Below, in pieces: positions 1 through 16,556 of a DNA stretch of 64,000 nt. Source of the stretch: Notamacropus eugenii (Eukaryota > Chordata > Mammalia > Diprotodontia > Macropodidae); NCBI RefSeq assembly GCF_028372415.1, contig NC_092873.1, positions 349,579,390-349,643,389 of the forward strand, in the 5' to 3' direction. The first letter of the stretch is position 1; each line of letters starts with the position of its first letter. The notes beneath the pieces are model-generated. The model searched no databases and was not told where the DNA came from. It saw nothing but the letters and a program-made list of their open reading frames with translations. Both the position numbers and the translations under genes were made by a program.

Positions 1-4260
<4,260 letters not shown>

Positions 4261-6770
4261 GTGGATACAGAGGGGGAGGGACAAGTGGGGAGAGGAGGAG
4301 TGATGACACCTGAATATCTTGAAGAGAAGAGGGCTGAGCCATTGGAACCAGTAAGTGGAAATTGGGGTGGGGAATTTTCTTTTGACAGCCAAAGAAATGA
4401 GTCTTGGCTTGCAGGAATGGTTTGGGATATGAGGTTTGCATTGGGCTTAATATCAGGGATTTTTTCTTTCTTTTTCATTTCCCATTTCCTCTTCCCTTCC
4501 CTTTCTTCCCCCCCCTTTGTATTTTCAACACAAAGAACATCTCCAAGTGTTGTCCCACTTCCTTTGTAGCAGCATCTCCTCGCTGAAAATCTTGTTAACC
4601 CCTCCTCACCCCCATTCCCCCCCCCCCCATTCCCTTCCTGGTCTTTGCCGCTCTGCCCTGTCTTAAAAATTTATAACTAGCATTTCCTCCTTTCTAGCCA
4701 ATGGGTTGTCAACTAGAGCACTTGTAATAGACCCAGCTGTTCCATTCCCTGTCAGCAGTGCCAGGGACAAACTGAATTTTCCCTAATGGGCAGTGGTGAC
4801 ATTTGTTTGAAAAGCATCGATACCTTGGGTTGGGTTACTTGGTGACTGATCCCATGGTGACGTGACATTGTCCCAGTTATGAGGTGGGAAAAGAGGTGTT
4901 TGGCCTGGACACCAAACTGTAGTTAGGTCCACTCTTCGTCTAAACAGAGAAAATCATTCCTCACCTTAAAAGAGTCATCTTCACAGCCCAGAAAAGAAGA
5001 TTCTGTCATGTATTGGGTGTTGTGGAACATGGCGTCCCCTGTATGCTTCCCCAGAGAGGAGCTTGAGTGTCTAAAGGGTATTCTTTCTTCTGTCATGTTG
5101 ATGTTTCCTTCTTAATTTATAGGAATTTTTTTTTTAATGTAAAGAATTGCACTGAACTCTGTAAACGTAAATGCTGCTTTTTGTAGCTCATGAAAAAAGG
5201 TTCCATATTTGTAGTATACTGCAATAATATTTTTTACAGCCAACTCTAAGTGATCCTTGTTCTGGTGGCTTTGTGTAAATATGTTTGCTGTAGTTTAAGA
5301 CACTTTTAAAGGTTGCAAAATGAGAACAAAATAAAATAAAAACAAATTTGTTTTCTGCTAGATGCAAAATGACTAAGCATGTATATTTTATCAAGCTCAT
5401 GTATTTTTGAAGTTATGTACTATAAAATGTAAAAAAAAAGCAAAAGGGGAAAATCATTTAACGTTTTTGTTTGTTTTTGTTTTTTGAGTTTTTTTGCTGA
5501 GAAGAAATGTTGAGTAATTACAGTAAAACATGCACTCAATACTGGGACTCCTAAGAGCTAATGGATGGCAGCCAGTTGGAGGTGTCAGAGGGACATTGAT
5601 CTGCAGGGATGCCAAATGCTGTGCTTAGCTGTCGTGTTCCAAAGGGGCTGGCCCCTAAGGCAGCAGGCATAGAGGAGTTGAAGAGCTAGAAATTTCACTA
5701 TCTTCTTGAGAAAATCCAGAGTAATTATTTCATTCAGCTTCTGCCACTAATTGACATGACTGCAGTTCTGTTCCCAATAGTCTTCCTAGTACTTCAATCC
5801 CTCTGACTTATTTTTTAAATTGTGCCTTTTGGGTTCTAAACTGAAGCAGAAAGATTGGAGGAGGAAGTTGGGGAAGGGCCAGTTTTTCTTTCCTTTTTGA
5901 GAGGTGAGCATATTTCTGTACTCTTTTCTTTCACCTGATAAAAGTAAAGGAGTTACTAGTCCTACTCACATAAAGTGAGATCCTTTTCCTTTTAAAGACG
6001 CTGACCAGGAACGTTTTTACCTCAGCACCCCTTCCCCACTTCTCACCTAGGCTTTTGCCTTAACATAATACACTGGCCTGAGCTGGTGCTGAGGCTTTAG
6101 CTCGTCTCCCTCTTTATTTTTAATAATTTAGGCGGCTCTTTCCCAGTCCAGTCAACCTTCATGGCTAGAATTGGTTGTGTGAGCTAGGCAGGATGGCTAC
6201 CTGAAAGGGTAAGAAATTAGTAGTGTGGGCCAAGCAAGCCTCCTGCTTTTTTACATCCTCTTTACCACTACTTTTATCCCACTCCCCCAAAAAAGAAAGA
6301 CAAAGGCATTTTGAGTGGTAGGAATGAGTTCTAAGCAAACCCAGGGCATTGAGCCCTTACCCTGATCTGTGTTCCTCATTAAAATAACAAGCATTGCTTT
6401 TAAAATTAATAGCACTGGAAAAATGAAATCATCTGTTTTAAGTTAAGGGACTTATGTTTTCTTTATTTTAAGTTGATGTAAATATTTAAATGGTATGAAT
6501 GATACAGTATTAACGTTCGGATGCTGCTCACCATTAGCTTGTAGATGGAGCCCATGGATTCTAGCAGCCTTGCTGCTTTTATGAGGGCAGTTTTTCTTAA
6601 ACTCCCAGAATAGTGATTTTAAAAAACGAAAAAAACTATTCTACTTACAAGCATAACAGTCTGTATTTAACTTTATCACATAAGATAGATATATTATATA
6701 TATATATATATGCTGTAAAATGAGGGGAGAGAAAACTTTCTAATAAACCAGTGATTTGTGGAAAGAGCAT
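4261..6770 (+). other. GPATCH8: GPATCH8 3' UTR
   Basis: About 2.5 kb follow the stop without a coding frame. Candidate poly(A) signals are overlapping AATAAA hexamers at 5330-5340 (short form) and AATAAA at 6742-6747 (long form), so the transcript probably ends near 6765. The stretch holds a C-run near 4619, T-rich tracts near 5460-5490, and a short TA repeat near 6690-6712. No interspersed repeat was recognised, which fits a conserved UTR. The exact end is inferred from the signal alone. Confidence 0.65.
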
Positions 6771-7770
6771 ATTCTGTCATGATTCAGCCCCTTTCACTTA
6801 GTATTGGGAAAATGGGTCCACCTTTGTGTCAACCTTAAGGCTGCCAAGGTACAGAGTCAAGTCCAAACAGTTTGGTTGGATTTGGATGATACCCCTGTTG
6901 AACCTACTCAGAACCCTTGTTAGAAAAGTAGAAGGATGGGGACAACCCAGGCACCTTGTCCCTGGCAGAGATGGGTGCAGAGCATTCTACCTCTTTTTGT
7001 AGATGAGTCAAAAGTGACTTCCCATTAACTTAAAAGTTTGGTCATAGGATAATGGAGTTTTAAGGCTCCATAATACTTGCCGTTCACAATGATGTCTACG
7101 TTCCAGGCATGGATTTTTCTTTTGAAATGTTTCTCCCTGAAGCATTCCAGAGATGCAGAGCTATATCAGTAGCAGAAATACATGAGTGAGAACATGCTGT
7201 AATTGGTAAATTGGTACTGAGGAGATAAAAGATGAGTGATAAATCCAACGTTCATGTTACTTCTTGTTTTATGGCTTTGGTTTCTAGTTTTTCCACCTGA
7301 GAGGCTTGTTACCCTCTGTTCCCTCTTTTTAGGTTGGATTGTTTGGCAAGAGAACAAGGAATATTTTTGCTTTTATTGTTCTTTTACCTTTATTATTTTG
7401 CTTTTTCCTTGCACACATCTGTTCTACTTTTAACCAGAAGGGAATTTCTCAGTAGTATAGTTGAGAAAGCTGTATTGGAGTTTGGGATTAGTGTGCCTAG
7501 TTATAAGCCTTGAATAGCAGAGATCTGCTATATGTGTATGGTGGTCAGAGGGTGGGGGAGAGGGAAGGATAGAGGAAAAGATAGAGCATGAATTGCTGAC
7601 GTACCACTAGCTCTATTCCTGCTAAGAGACAAGGTTGATTGGTTTACAAATCTTTATTGCCCACTATCTTCAGAATAGCATACTGAATGCTGAAATAAGT
7701 GGCACCAGTCTTATTCTCAGGAAATCACAATCTGAAGGGTAGAACACCTTATAATTACATTCCTCTTTGT
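6771..7770. other. Intergenic, nothing recognised
   Basis: This spacer between GPATCH8 and the first clear repeat has no open frame above about 65 codons that resembles a protein. No SINE or LINE signature was recognised by eye. Confidence 0.4.
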
Positions 7771-8125
7771 GTCAGTGGTCACAGACTGAAAACCTTGAAC
7801 TTACGTTTGACTTCAAACCTGTATGTTGTTACCAAGTACCCTCAGTTTTTTCCTTCCACATGTTTTATACTATCCCTTTATATTTATTCCCCCCTTCAGT
7901 CACTTGGATCCATTCATGCCTGGATTACTGAAATAACATTATAAGCTGGCCTCACTAACTACCATTAGTTGCTCCCTCCATAGTACTGTCAGATTCCATT
8001 TTAATCAGATTGCCCTCAAGAATTACATTCACCTCACTGCCCTCAAGATAAAGTTCAAACTTCCATATCTTTTTTCAATATCTTTCATAATCTGGCCTCT
8101 CTTATCTAAGTCTCATTATATTTCA
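7770..8125 (+). mobile_element. L2-type LINE fragment
   Basis: The text resembles the C-terminal reverse-transcriptase and 3' part of L2 LINEs: a pyrimidine-rich run with a 'CCTGGATTACTG' motif, then 'CTCAAGATAAAGTTCAAACT', then 'ATAATCTGGCCTCT'. It is much diverged, so boundaries are approximate. Confidence 0.5.
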
Positions 8126-8157
8126 GTGGGATCCTTCTTTTTCAGTCATTTGACTAT

Positions 8158-9757
8158 TAATTTTTTTTGTTTTCAGTTTTCTACAATCATTTCCATAGGT
8201 CTTAGATTTTTCTACCCAAGGTGGCATGCAGCCTTATATGGTTTCTATACATACGTTCTTATTAAGCATATTTTCACATTAGTTATGTTGCATAGAGGAA
8301 TTTTTAAAATGGATTGGGGAAACCAAGAGAAAAAACATAACACAAGAGAAAATATTCTGCTTCATTCTGTGTTCCATTTCCATAGTGCATTCTCTGGATG
8401 TGGATGGCATTTTGCCTCGAGTCTTTTGGGAATGTTCTAGGGCCTTGCATTGCTGTGAAGGGCTACGTCTACCAGAAAAATTCTCACACACTGTGGTTGG
8501 TGGTGTGTACAATGTTCTCCTGGTTCTGCTCATTCCACTTAACATCAGTTCGTGTAAATCCTTCCAGGCCTCCTTGAAGTCTTCCTGTTCTTCATTTCTT
8601 ATGGCACAATAGTATTCCATTACATTCATATGCCACAACTTGTTCAGCCATTCCCCAATTGAGGGGTATCCCCTTGATTTCCAGTTCTTAGCCATCACAA
8701 AGAGAACTGCTATAAGTATTTTTGTACATGTGGAACCCTTTCCTATTTTTATGATCTCTGGGATACAGTCCTAAAAGCGATATTGCTTGGTCAAAGGGTA
8801 TATACATTTTTGTAGCCCTTTGGACAAGTTCCAAATTGCTCTCCAGAATGGCTGAATCAACTCACAGCTCCACCAACAATTAATTGGTGTTCCAACTCTC
8901 CCACATCTTCTCCAACGTTTATCATCTTCCTGTTTTGTCACGTTAGCCAATCTGATAGGTGTGATACGGTACCTCAGAATTGTTTTGATTTGCATCTCTC
9001 TAATCAATAGATTTAGAGCATTTTTTCATATGACTATAGATAGCTTTAATTTCTTCCTCTGAAAACTGCCTGTTCTTATCCTTTGACCATTTATCAATGG
9101 GGGAATGGTTTGTATTCTTGTACATTTGACTCAGTTCTCTATATATTTTAGAAATGAGGCCTTTATCGCTGACACTAGTTGCAAAAATTCTTTCCCAGTT
9201 TTCTGCTTCCTTCCTAATCTTGGTTGCATTGTGTTTGTGCAACTTTTGAATTGATGTAATCAAAATGATCCATTTTGAATTTCATAATGTTCTCTATCTA
9301 GTTTGGTCATAAATTTCTCCATGAATCTGACAAAGATACTATTCCTTGCTCCCCTAATTTGTTTGTAGTATCAGCCTTTGTACCTAGGTCATGTATCCAT
9401 TTAGACCCTATGCCCAGTTTCTGCCACACCATTATCCAGTTTAACCAGCAGTTTTTGTCAAACTGAGTTCTTATTTCAGAAGCTGGGGTCCTTGGGTTTA
9501 TCAGACAGTAAATTGCTATATTCATTGACTACTGTGTCTTGAGTACCTTCCCTATTCCACTGGTCTACCCCGCTGTTTCTTAGCTTTGATGATTGCTGCT
9601 TTATAATACAATTTGAGAGCTGGTAGCGCTAGGCCACCTTCCTTAGCATTTCTTTTCATTAGTTCCCTTGATATTCTGAACCTTTTGTTCTTCTGGATGA
9701 ATTTTGAGATTTTTTTCTAGCTCTAGAAAATATTTTCTGGTAGTTTGATTGGTATGG
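8158..9757 (-). mobile_element. L1 LINE, 5'-truncated, 3' part of ORF2 plus tail
   Basis: Read on the minus strand this is the end of L1 ORF2. Stretches translate as SDKGLISKIYRELSQMY, NRQFSEEEIKAIYSHMKKC, EMQIKTILRYRITPIRLA, WRRCGRVGTPINCWWSC and GYPSIGEWLNKLWHMNVMEY, in the order of the human L1 ORF2 C-terminus. A T-rich run at 8158-8170 marks the poly(A) end. The 5' part is missing. The reading frame is interrupted, as seen from separate short frames, so it is dead. The good protein match suggests a moderately old marsupial L1. Confidence 0.88.
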
Positions 9758-9879
9758 CAGAGTCAGTTGACTTTTCACTAACAAATGTGCTGTGCTCATT
9801 TCCTCCACTCTCTTGCTCTTCCTGTTTACCACCACATGGAATACCCTTCCTCATTCTCGTTGTCTAGCCAAATGTTAGC

Positions 9880-10130
9880 ATTGGTGGGAATAGTTCATCT
9901 ATTCCAGTCCTTTGCAACACCCATGAAAACATCTCCATTAATGTAAGATTCACTTATTGAGGGGACCTGTTCCATTGTTGAATTCTTCTAATCATTAGGA
10001 AATTCTTCCTTAAACTGAATCCAAGAAATCATACTGAATTAAATCCCATTGACCCTAGTTCTCCCATTTGGAGAATGTCTTCTACATCCAATTTCACAAA
10101 CATTAAGCGGAAAAGCCACCTCCATGCTGC
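9880..10130 (+). mobile_element. CR1/L3-type LINE fragment
   Basis: It carries the pattern of the CR1/L3 3' region: 'TCATTAGGAAATTCTTCCTT' followed by a 'CCCATTGACCCTAGTTCT' stretch. It is old and diverged. The family assignment rests on remembered consensus text. Confidence 0.4.
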
Positions 10131-10399
10131 TTAATGATTCACACCCCTTTAAAGAGAGATTACCAGTCAATTCTAACTGATAGAAGGTCAGTCACCAACC
10201 TTTATTCTTTGCCCTGCTGCTGCATCCTGAGGTCCTTCAGGCTCTACTATGTACTCTGCCTCTATGCCCCATGGATCCTTTTGGCACCACCATTTAATCT
10301 TCTAAAGGACCCTGGTCGTTGACAACCTGCCTGCCCTCTTAAGATGTTAAAGCATTTTCATCCTCCCTGCAGCTAAACTTTGATTTATATATGATCTTC

Positions 10400-10911
10400 C
10401 CCAATTAGAATGTGTGCTCACTGAGAATAAGGACTACTCCGGTTTTTCTGTTTTTTCCCAGCATTTTGCCCATAATGAGTGCTTAGTCATTCATATACAC
10501 AATGGAAAAAAGTATTGATTCTGAGTCCCAGTGCTGCCATTTAATAGCTGTTTGACTTTGTGTGTTTCTCCAGGCCTCGAGTTCGTCTGCAAAGTGACAA
10601 CTATACCTACCTCACAGGGTTGTTGTGAGAATCGTAAAACAATATATACAAAATGCTTAATAAACTTGTGACAAATAAGCTGTTATTATGTACAAGGCTC
10701 TGGTAATTCAAAGATGAAATAAGAAGCCCTTTCCCCTAGGAGCTTTTATACTCTTAATAGGAGGATAAAATATGCAAGTAATTGATGAGGCAAAACATGT
10801 TAAGCAAAAAGAGATGTGCAGGCTTTGCCATGAGATTTTAAGATAGAGATCACTTGCATCTAAGGACTTTAGGGAAGGTTTTATGTTTTGTTTGGGAAAG
10901 GAGCCTGGTTA
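10400..10911 (+). repeat. MIR/L2 relics
   Basis: An L2-like 3' end ('CCATAATGAGTGCTTAG') near 10460-10495 is followed by a MIR-like block (10500-10680) with 'CTGCAAAGTGACAA', 'CTCACAGGGTTGTTGTGAG' and a tail. A second SINE-like block of the 'GGAGCTTTTATACTCTTAATAGGAGG' type continues to about 10860. All are old, and limits are approximate. Confidence 0.45.
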
Positions 10912-10912
10912 A

Positions 10913-11120
10913 GTTGTCATGTCTGAGTCAATGATCTCATTTGGGGTTTTCTTGGCAAAGATGCTAGAGTGGTTTGCCATTCCCTTCCCCAGCTCATTTT
11001 ACAGATGAAGAAACTGAGGCAAACAGGGTTAAGTGATATGCCCAGGGTCACACAGGAAATAAAGTCATTTAAACTCAGGAATGAGGAATCTTCCTGACTC
11101 TAGGCACCACACACTATATA
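10913..11120 (-). mobile_element. Marsupial tRNA-related SINE (MAR1/WSINE type)
   Basis: The minus-strand copy shows the RTE-like tail ('TTGGGGTTTTCTTGGCAAAG' on plus), the middle 'CAGATGAAGAAACTGAGGCA' and 'GCCCAGGGTCACACAGG', then a decayed head. Confidence 0.8.
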
Positions 11121-11409
11121 CTTTGCTATTTATTTGCACAAGAGAAATGGTTAAAGAGGGAGAAATATTGACCAGCTTCCGAAGGATACGTCATGGTGAA
11201 ATAGCACTGACCTGTCACACCTGCAGCTACTTGGCCATACCTTCTCATGCCTGCTGTGAGATGGGATTCACAGGACAAAGCAGCAGCACCTCCCAAGAAG
11301 CACGGGGAGAACCTTCATCAAATTACCTTTTTTCTCATCTGCTGATCATCTACCTGAACTCATTCCTCAGTGGCTAGCATAGTCTCACCCCATTTTACGC
11401 TCCCTGTTC

Positions 11410-12650
11410 CAGTATTACTAGAAGCTGCTGTTGAAAAAAGCCCTTCCTAAATCTAAACTATCCCCTTCATTCCCATCCAATTCACTCCTAATCCAGCAAT
11501 GTTAAAGTCAAAATCTGCCTGACCTTTTCATTTTGCCTCTGGAATGCCTGTTCTATAAATGACATTTTATCATCCTCCCGTGCTTAGGCATTCACTGAGA
11601 CCTGGCTCCCTTAGGAGAACAATGTTTCCCAGAGTACTCCTTGTCTTCTTCCACTCCAACCTCTGGGTCATCATGAGATAGTCAAAATACTCCTTGATTC
11701 CCTCTCACACTTTGACCCAGCAGCTTTTTCTCCTCGATCAAGATTTATAATACAGATCTTGAATTATCTGCTTATTCTCCAAATTCCCTGGTACATTCTC
11801 TTTACTCAATGAGTTTGGTGTTTTGTTCAGTCTTCGCTCCAACTCCTCCCTTCATAAATATATAAGCATACGTATATGTATAGGTATTGATGTTCTCTCA
11901 AATATCCTATTTCTTATTTGGTCTATTTCATTTACATGATCTATTTCTTCATTCCACCTTAGCAAGACTTAGGTGGACATTCCTTTGATCTTAACCATCA
12001 CCCATGAATGTACCTATTTCATGATTATGAACCCCTGATTCCCTTGTCTGACCATCTATCTGTATCTTATGACCCCAGTCTGTTCTGTCCTCACTTTCCC
12101 AGGCCATCACTGCAGCAGTGGATACACTCTCATCCTTTGCCAATCTCAACCTTTTGGTGAAGCAGTTTATACTCTACCCTAAACCCTGGATTACAAACCC
12201 CATCTGCTACTTTTACTTTTATACTGCTGAATAGAAGTAGGGTGGTCACAAAACTATTTGATTTTTTACAAAATTTTTAATGGCCTTTATTGCATCAAAG
12301 CACTTCTCTCCTTAATTGATGCTCTGTTCCACTCCCAATGGTGACTGTTTCAAACATTTCTTCCTGCCTGTTACATTCAGCACTCCTTCCTCCAACGATC
12401 TTGACAAGATCTATATGTAACCTTGATCCCATCCTGTTCCTTCTTCAGCACATTGCCCCCCACTATCATCTTCAAACACTTCCCCATCTGCTGGCTTCTC
12501 TGATAATCTACAAACAAACCCAGGTCTCCCCCATCCTTAAAAAGGCCACATTTGATCCTACCATCTCCCATATTTCTTAATTTACTCTTTAAAAATTCAT
12601 TTAAACTCTACTTTATAAACTACAACCTGACTTCTGGCCTCATTCAGTTG
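11410..12650 (+). mobile_element. L2-type LINE, internal ORF fragment
   Basis: The plus strand carries broken pieces of an L2-like ORF. Near 11600 a translated 'ETWLP'-like endonuclease stretch is followed by 'DSLSHFDPAAFSPRSRF'. Near 12500-12570 the frame reads YKQTQVSPILKKATFDPTIS, which matches the reverse-transcriptase stretch of L2 (human-style text YKHTQISPILKKPSLDPS, from memory). The whole is old, with several frame breaks. Confidence 0.55.
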
Positions 12651-12679
12651 AAACTGCTCTTTTTACTTACATTTTATTT

Positions 12680-13262
12680 TAATAAAAAATAGTTCAATGG
12701 GAGGAAGCATTGAAAAATTAAAAGAAAATAAAATCCTTGTAAACAAATATGCATTCAAGAGAAACTAATTTCTGCATTGTCTGTGTCCAAAAAGTACTTC
12801 ATTCTGCACCAACTCCATTGGCTCTGTCAGGGTGTGGGTAGCATGTTTTAACATGGGTTCTCTGAAGTCATTTCACTGATAAGAATTAAGTCTAAGTTCA
12901 CTCTCTTTACAGTATTGTTGTGTAAAGTATTCTGCAGAATCTATGTCTTCACTCTGCACCTCTTCATATAAATCTTCCCAGCTTTCTCTGAAACAATCCC
13001 CTTCATTTCTTACAGTAAAATAGTACTCCATTATGTTCATATAATTATTTCTTCAGCCATTCCCCAGTTGAAGGACACTTTCTTAGTTTTCCAGTTCTTT
13101 GTCACTATAAAAAGAGCTGCTAAAAATATTGTTTGCACTTACTTTGCTTTCTTTAGGCTAAAAATGCCAAGGTAGGTCTCTGGTATCAATCAGTTCTATA
13201 TCTGGTATCAATAGTTCTAAACTGCTTTGCAGAATGATTGGTCGGCACCAACTTCTAGCTGA
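12680..13262 (-). mobile_element. L1-family LINE 3' fragment
   Basis: On the minus strand the end of ORF2 is recognisable ('CAGCCATTCCCCAGTTGAAG' on plus corresponds to the PSIGEWL region). It is followed by a 3' tail with an A-rich end near 12680. It is more diverged than the L1 at 8.2-9.8 kb. Confidence 0.65.
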
Positions 13263-13269
13263 ACAAGAA

Positions 13270-13485
13270 AGAGAAGAGAATATGCAGTTATATAGTGTCT
13301 GCTGTATCTCACACTGCTAAGCACTCATAAATAGTATTTTATTTGATCCTCACAACAACCCTTCCAAGGGTTGAGAAAACAGAGTAGCTTTCCCAAGTTC
13401 ACACAGTTTGTGTCTAAGGTCATATCTGAACTCATGTCTTCCTAACTTCGGGTCCAGAACTCTATCTACTGCACTACCTGCTGTT
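13270..13485 (-). mobile_element. MIR SINE
   Basis: MIR core text on the minus strand: plus-strand 'TTTGATCCTCACAACAACCC', a decayed 'gaggaaactgag' segment, 'AAGTTCACACAGTTTG', and a tRNA-like head 'ACTCTATCTACTGCACTACC'. It lies between two L1-family 3' fragments. Confidence 0.65.
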
Positions 13486-13494
13486 TAAATCATT

Positions 13495-13815
13495 TTTTAC
13501 ATTACTTGTTTAAATTGCCCAAGATCTGCTTTTTCACCTTACCATCCACCCCCAACTGAGGACATATAAAAGTTAAAATCTATTACATATATAGTCAACC
13601 AAAACAAATTTCTATATTGGCTAAGTCAAAAAATAAAAAAATTATTCTGAATTGAGTCCTTCACCTGTCTTTCAGGAGGTGGGTAGCATGTTTCATCATT
13701 AGTCAATTTCATTGTTAGTCCTCTGGAATCCTTGTTGGCCATCACACTGGTAAGAGCACACCATAATAGTATTCTATAGCATTTCTATTCCATAATTTGT
13801 TCATCTGTTCACCAG
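13495..13815 (-). mobile_element. L1-family LINE 3' fragment
   Basis: A second copy of the same L1-type 3' region as at 12.7-13.2 kb, sharing 'AGGAGGTGGGTAGCATGTTT' and the 'CATAATTTGTTCATCTGTTC' stretch. The two are separate insertions or a duplicated end; the sequence does not decide. Confidence 0.55.
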
Positions 13816-13869
13816 GTTATATAGATACATAGATATCTATTGGTAAGTCCAGGGTAAGTCCCTATCTTA

Positions 13870-14085
13870 AAACATCTGACTTCCTCCAAGACTCAATTCA
13901 AATGCCACCATCTGCAGAAGGGCTTTCCTGGTCCCCTGAGCTATATCTTTTTTTTTTAATTGTCTTTCCCATTTGAACATTTTCCTTGAGGTCAGACCTG
14001 AATTTGCCTTTCTTTATATTCCCTATATTTAGCACACATTGCATAGTACGTAATAAAATGTTTGTTGATTGATGTAGCTCCTAAG
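13870..14085 (+). mobile_element. L2 LINE 3' end
   Basis: Typical L2 3' text: 'CAATTCAAATGCCACCATCT', 'GAAGGGCTTTCCTGGTCCCC', then 'GCACACATTGCATAGTACGT' and a tail of the 'AAATGTTTGTTGATTGA' type. Confidence 0.65.
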
Positions 14086-14099
14086 TTTGGGCTACTTGA

Positions 14100-14420
14100 C
14101 TTTAATATCTTTGGATATTTCTAGACAATATCCTGATCTGCTTTTCTGGACATGCTACACTTTGTGATGTTCCCCTTAAATTGTGGCATGCCTGACTAAA
14201 TACTTGTCCAGATGCGATCTGATCAGGACAGAGCACAGTGTGGCCAATAACTGCCTGCTGGGTACACGATGCTTATGGTTAGTGAGCCTAAGTTCTGCTT
14301 TAGTATTTTTAGGATCCACCACCACCATAATTCACAATGAACTTGCAGTCCACTAAAACTCAAGAGGTCTTTTTTCATCTAAGTACTTTTCTAATTACAC
14401 CTCCCCCTCTTCCTTCTACA
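14100..14420 (+). mobile_element. CR1/L3-type LINE fragment
   Basis: It resembles the CR1/L3 3' region: 'TTGTCCAGATGCGATCTGAT', 'CAGGACAGAGCACAGTGTGG', then 'ACTTGCAGTCCACTAAAACT'. Old and diverged. Confidence 0.5.
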
Positions 14421-14559
14421 GTTGAGTTTTTAGATTCGAATGCAGGGGTTTACCTTCTATAAGTGGTAAAACCCAATGATGTGGCTTCCATCCCAACACT
14501 GGGAAATCTAGAGGATCCCCCCTCTAGCTCAGATCCCAACTCTCCCTTAACTGCCTGTT

Positions 14560-14790
14560 CTATATTGGTCTCTGACTACTTAAAGCGCTTTATGTGTTTA
14601 TGTGTTTTCCTCTCAATTTGACCTTTCATAATACATGCTTGTCTGTTACTGTGTGTCCCTTTTTTTGTGTGTTTGAGCTTTAAGCTTCCCAAGGGCAGGA
14701 TCTATCTTAATACCAATTTCATGTCCTCCATATTTCTGAGCACATAAACACTCTGGTATTTATAGAATTGAATTTTATGCTCAATAGAAG
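14560..14790 (+). mobile_element. L2 LINE 3' end (weak)
   Basis: A decayed L2-like ending: 'AAGCTTCCCAAGGGCAGGAT', a pyrimidine-rich link, and 'TGAGCACATAAACACTCTGG'. Limits are uncertain. Confidence 0.4.
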
Positions 14791-15139
14791 CAAACATAAC
14801 CTGACCACCTGACCTTTCACACTGGGGATTTCATGGGGAAATAAAGGAAATAAGTGAGAAAGGTTAATTAATAATCAGATATCAGACATGGTATGTATTT
14901 TGAAGGCATGAGACAGGAAGTGGGAGTGAATTAATTTGAAACTTATTTTAGTTGTAGTCCATCATTACCAGTACACACTTAAGTATGCACATGCTAGACT
15001 TGGTTATATATGGCTTAAAAGATTGCTGCCTTGAAGATTTACACATTCCCAGTGGAACACTATGATAACTATGAAATAAGCACATAGATGGGATAGAAAA
15101 CTTGTTTCCGTAAGTGCATAAAGGGAATGATGAGGAGAA

Positions 15140-15380
15140 TAACATTTATTAAAAGTACCTGCCACATCCCTGACCGTTTGCTAAAGCACTTGACAAATAC
15201 CTCATTTGATCCTCACAATAGTCTTGTGAGGTTGATGTAATTATCTTTATCTCCATTTTACAGTTGAGGAAACTGAGGCAGACAAAAGTTAAGTGACTTG
15301 CTATTAATTCTTTGTATCAACTTGAACTCAGGTCTTTGTGACTGCCAGCTTAGTAGTGTGTTCATTGGCACCATGGCAGC
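15140..15380 (-). mobile_element. MIR SINE
   Basis: Minus-strand MIR core: plus-strand 'TTTGATCCTCACAATAGTCT', 'TTGAGGAAACTGAGGCAGAC', 'AAGTTAAGTGACTTGC', and a decayed head to about 15380. Confidence 0.7.
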
Positions 15381-15600
15381 TATGTAACAGTAATCAGTGA
15401 ATGGTGACAAGGGTGGGTAAGGTAGCTCTAGGTTACACAGAACGTTTCCTGGAGCATGGGGTGTTTGAGATGAATTCTAAATGTTCCACAACAAGGTGCT
15501 TGGTATGCCCCAAGCTGGTAGGTGTACTCTCTGTCCTAAAACAGCTCCAGGTTCTATTGGAAGGGTATAGCAAAAATAAGACAATTAAAGACAAAGTATA

Positions 15601-15835
15601 GGTGCTGAAGTGGATAGTGTGGAGCCTGGAGTCAGGAAGACTCTTCCTGAGTTCAAGTCTGGCCTCAGACACCTACTTGCTGTGTGACACTTAACCTTAT
15701 TTGCCTCAATTTCCGTATCTGTAAAAATGAGCTGTAGAAGGAAATGGCAAACCACTGCAGTATCTTTGCCAAGAAAACTCTACATGGGGTCACAGAGAGT
15801 AGGATATGATTGAAATGACTCAACAACAACAAAAT
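15601..15835 (+). mobile_element. Marsupial tRNA-related SINE (MAR1/WSINE type), near full length
   Basis: Head 'GGAGTCAGGAAGACTCTTCC', middle 'TTGCTGTGTGACACTTAACC', tail 'AAGGAAATGGCAAACCACTG' and 'GGGGTCACAGAGAGTAGGAT', ending in CAACAACAACAAAA. The tail is of the RTE/BovB type, which points to mobilisation by an RTE LINE. Confidence 0.85.
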
Positions 15836-16550
15836 ATACAAAGTAATTTCTAGGGGAAGGCACATGCCTAATCAGAACAGTCTAACAACAGAACTGAGGT
15901 TTCAGATGGCACAATGGATGGATTGAGGAGAGGGATGCAGGAGGGATGGGCATCTCTTGCTTGCCTCTGACCTCTTCTTTGTTCTGCTTCCTTGATTACT
16001 CCCGTTTCTGCCTCATGTGCTTTTGCTTTTTGTCAGGGCACTCTGCTCTGGATAGCTTCTCTCACATTCCTATGCTGCAATGCTTCCATTTGACTCTAAT
16101 TCAGCCTTACTGTCAGTCTTCTGCTGAGTAGCCAAAACAGACTAAATGCCAGAGGCCTCAGACACTATTGCCCATGATTTGGTATGACCAATTCACTAGA
16201 TAAGACTTGAAGGACCCCAACCCCACTTCCTTAGAGGAAGCTGCAGAGCTGTGGTAATGATCATTGGTCATTAGAAGCAAGGAAACAGCTGCCACTGATA
16301 TTACTCTTGTATCTGCCAGGCAAGGGAGAAGATGGGGGAGGGGAAAGAAGTATTTTCTTTCTCCATTAGGGAAAAGTTAAGATCTTGTCCCCTAACCATA
16401 GGGTGCTGCAGCTCCCAAGGGAGTCAGTTCTGAATTCCACCCCAATACATTCATCCCAAGTAGTTTCCTCCACCTACCTAACCAGCAGACTCAATGGGCA
16501 GTATTATAGGAATGTTGTCTCATCTGTCACTCAGGGAGTTATTTTGGGGA
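15836..16550. other. Upstream flank of ITGA2B
   Basis: No repeat or gene was recognised here. The stretch precedes the ITGA2B promoter and could hold distal megakaryocyte control elements, but I can point to no site with confidence. Confidence 0.35.
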
Positions 16551-16556
16551 CCAGCT

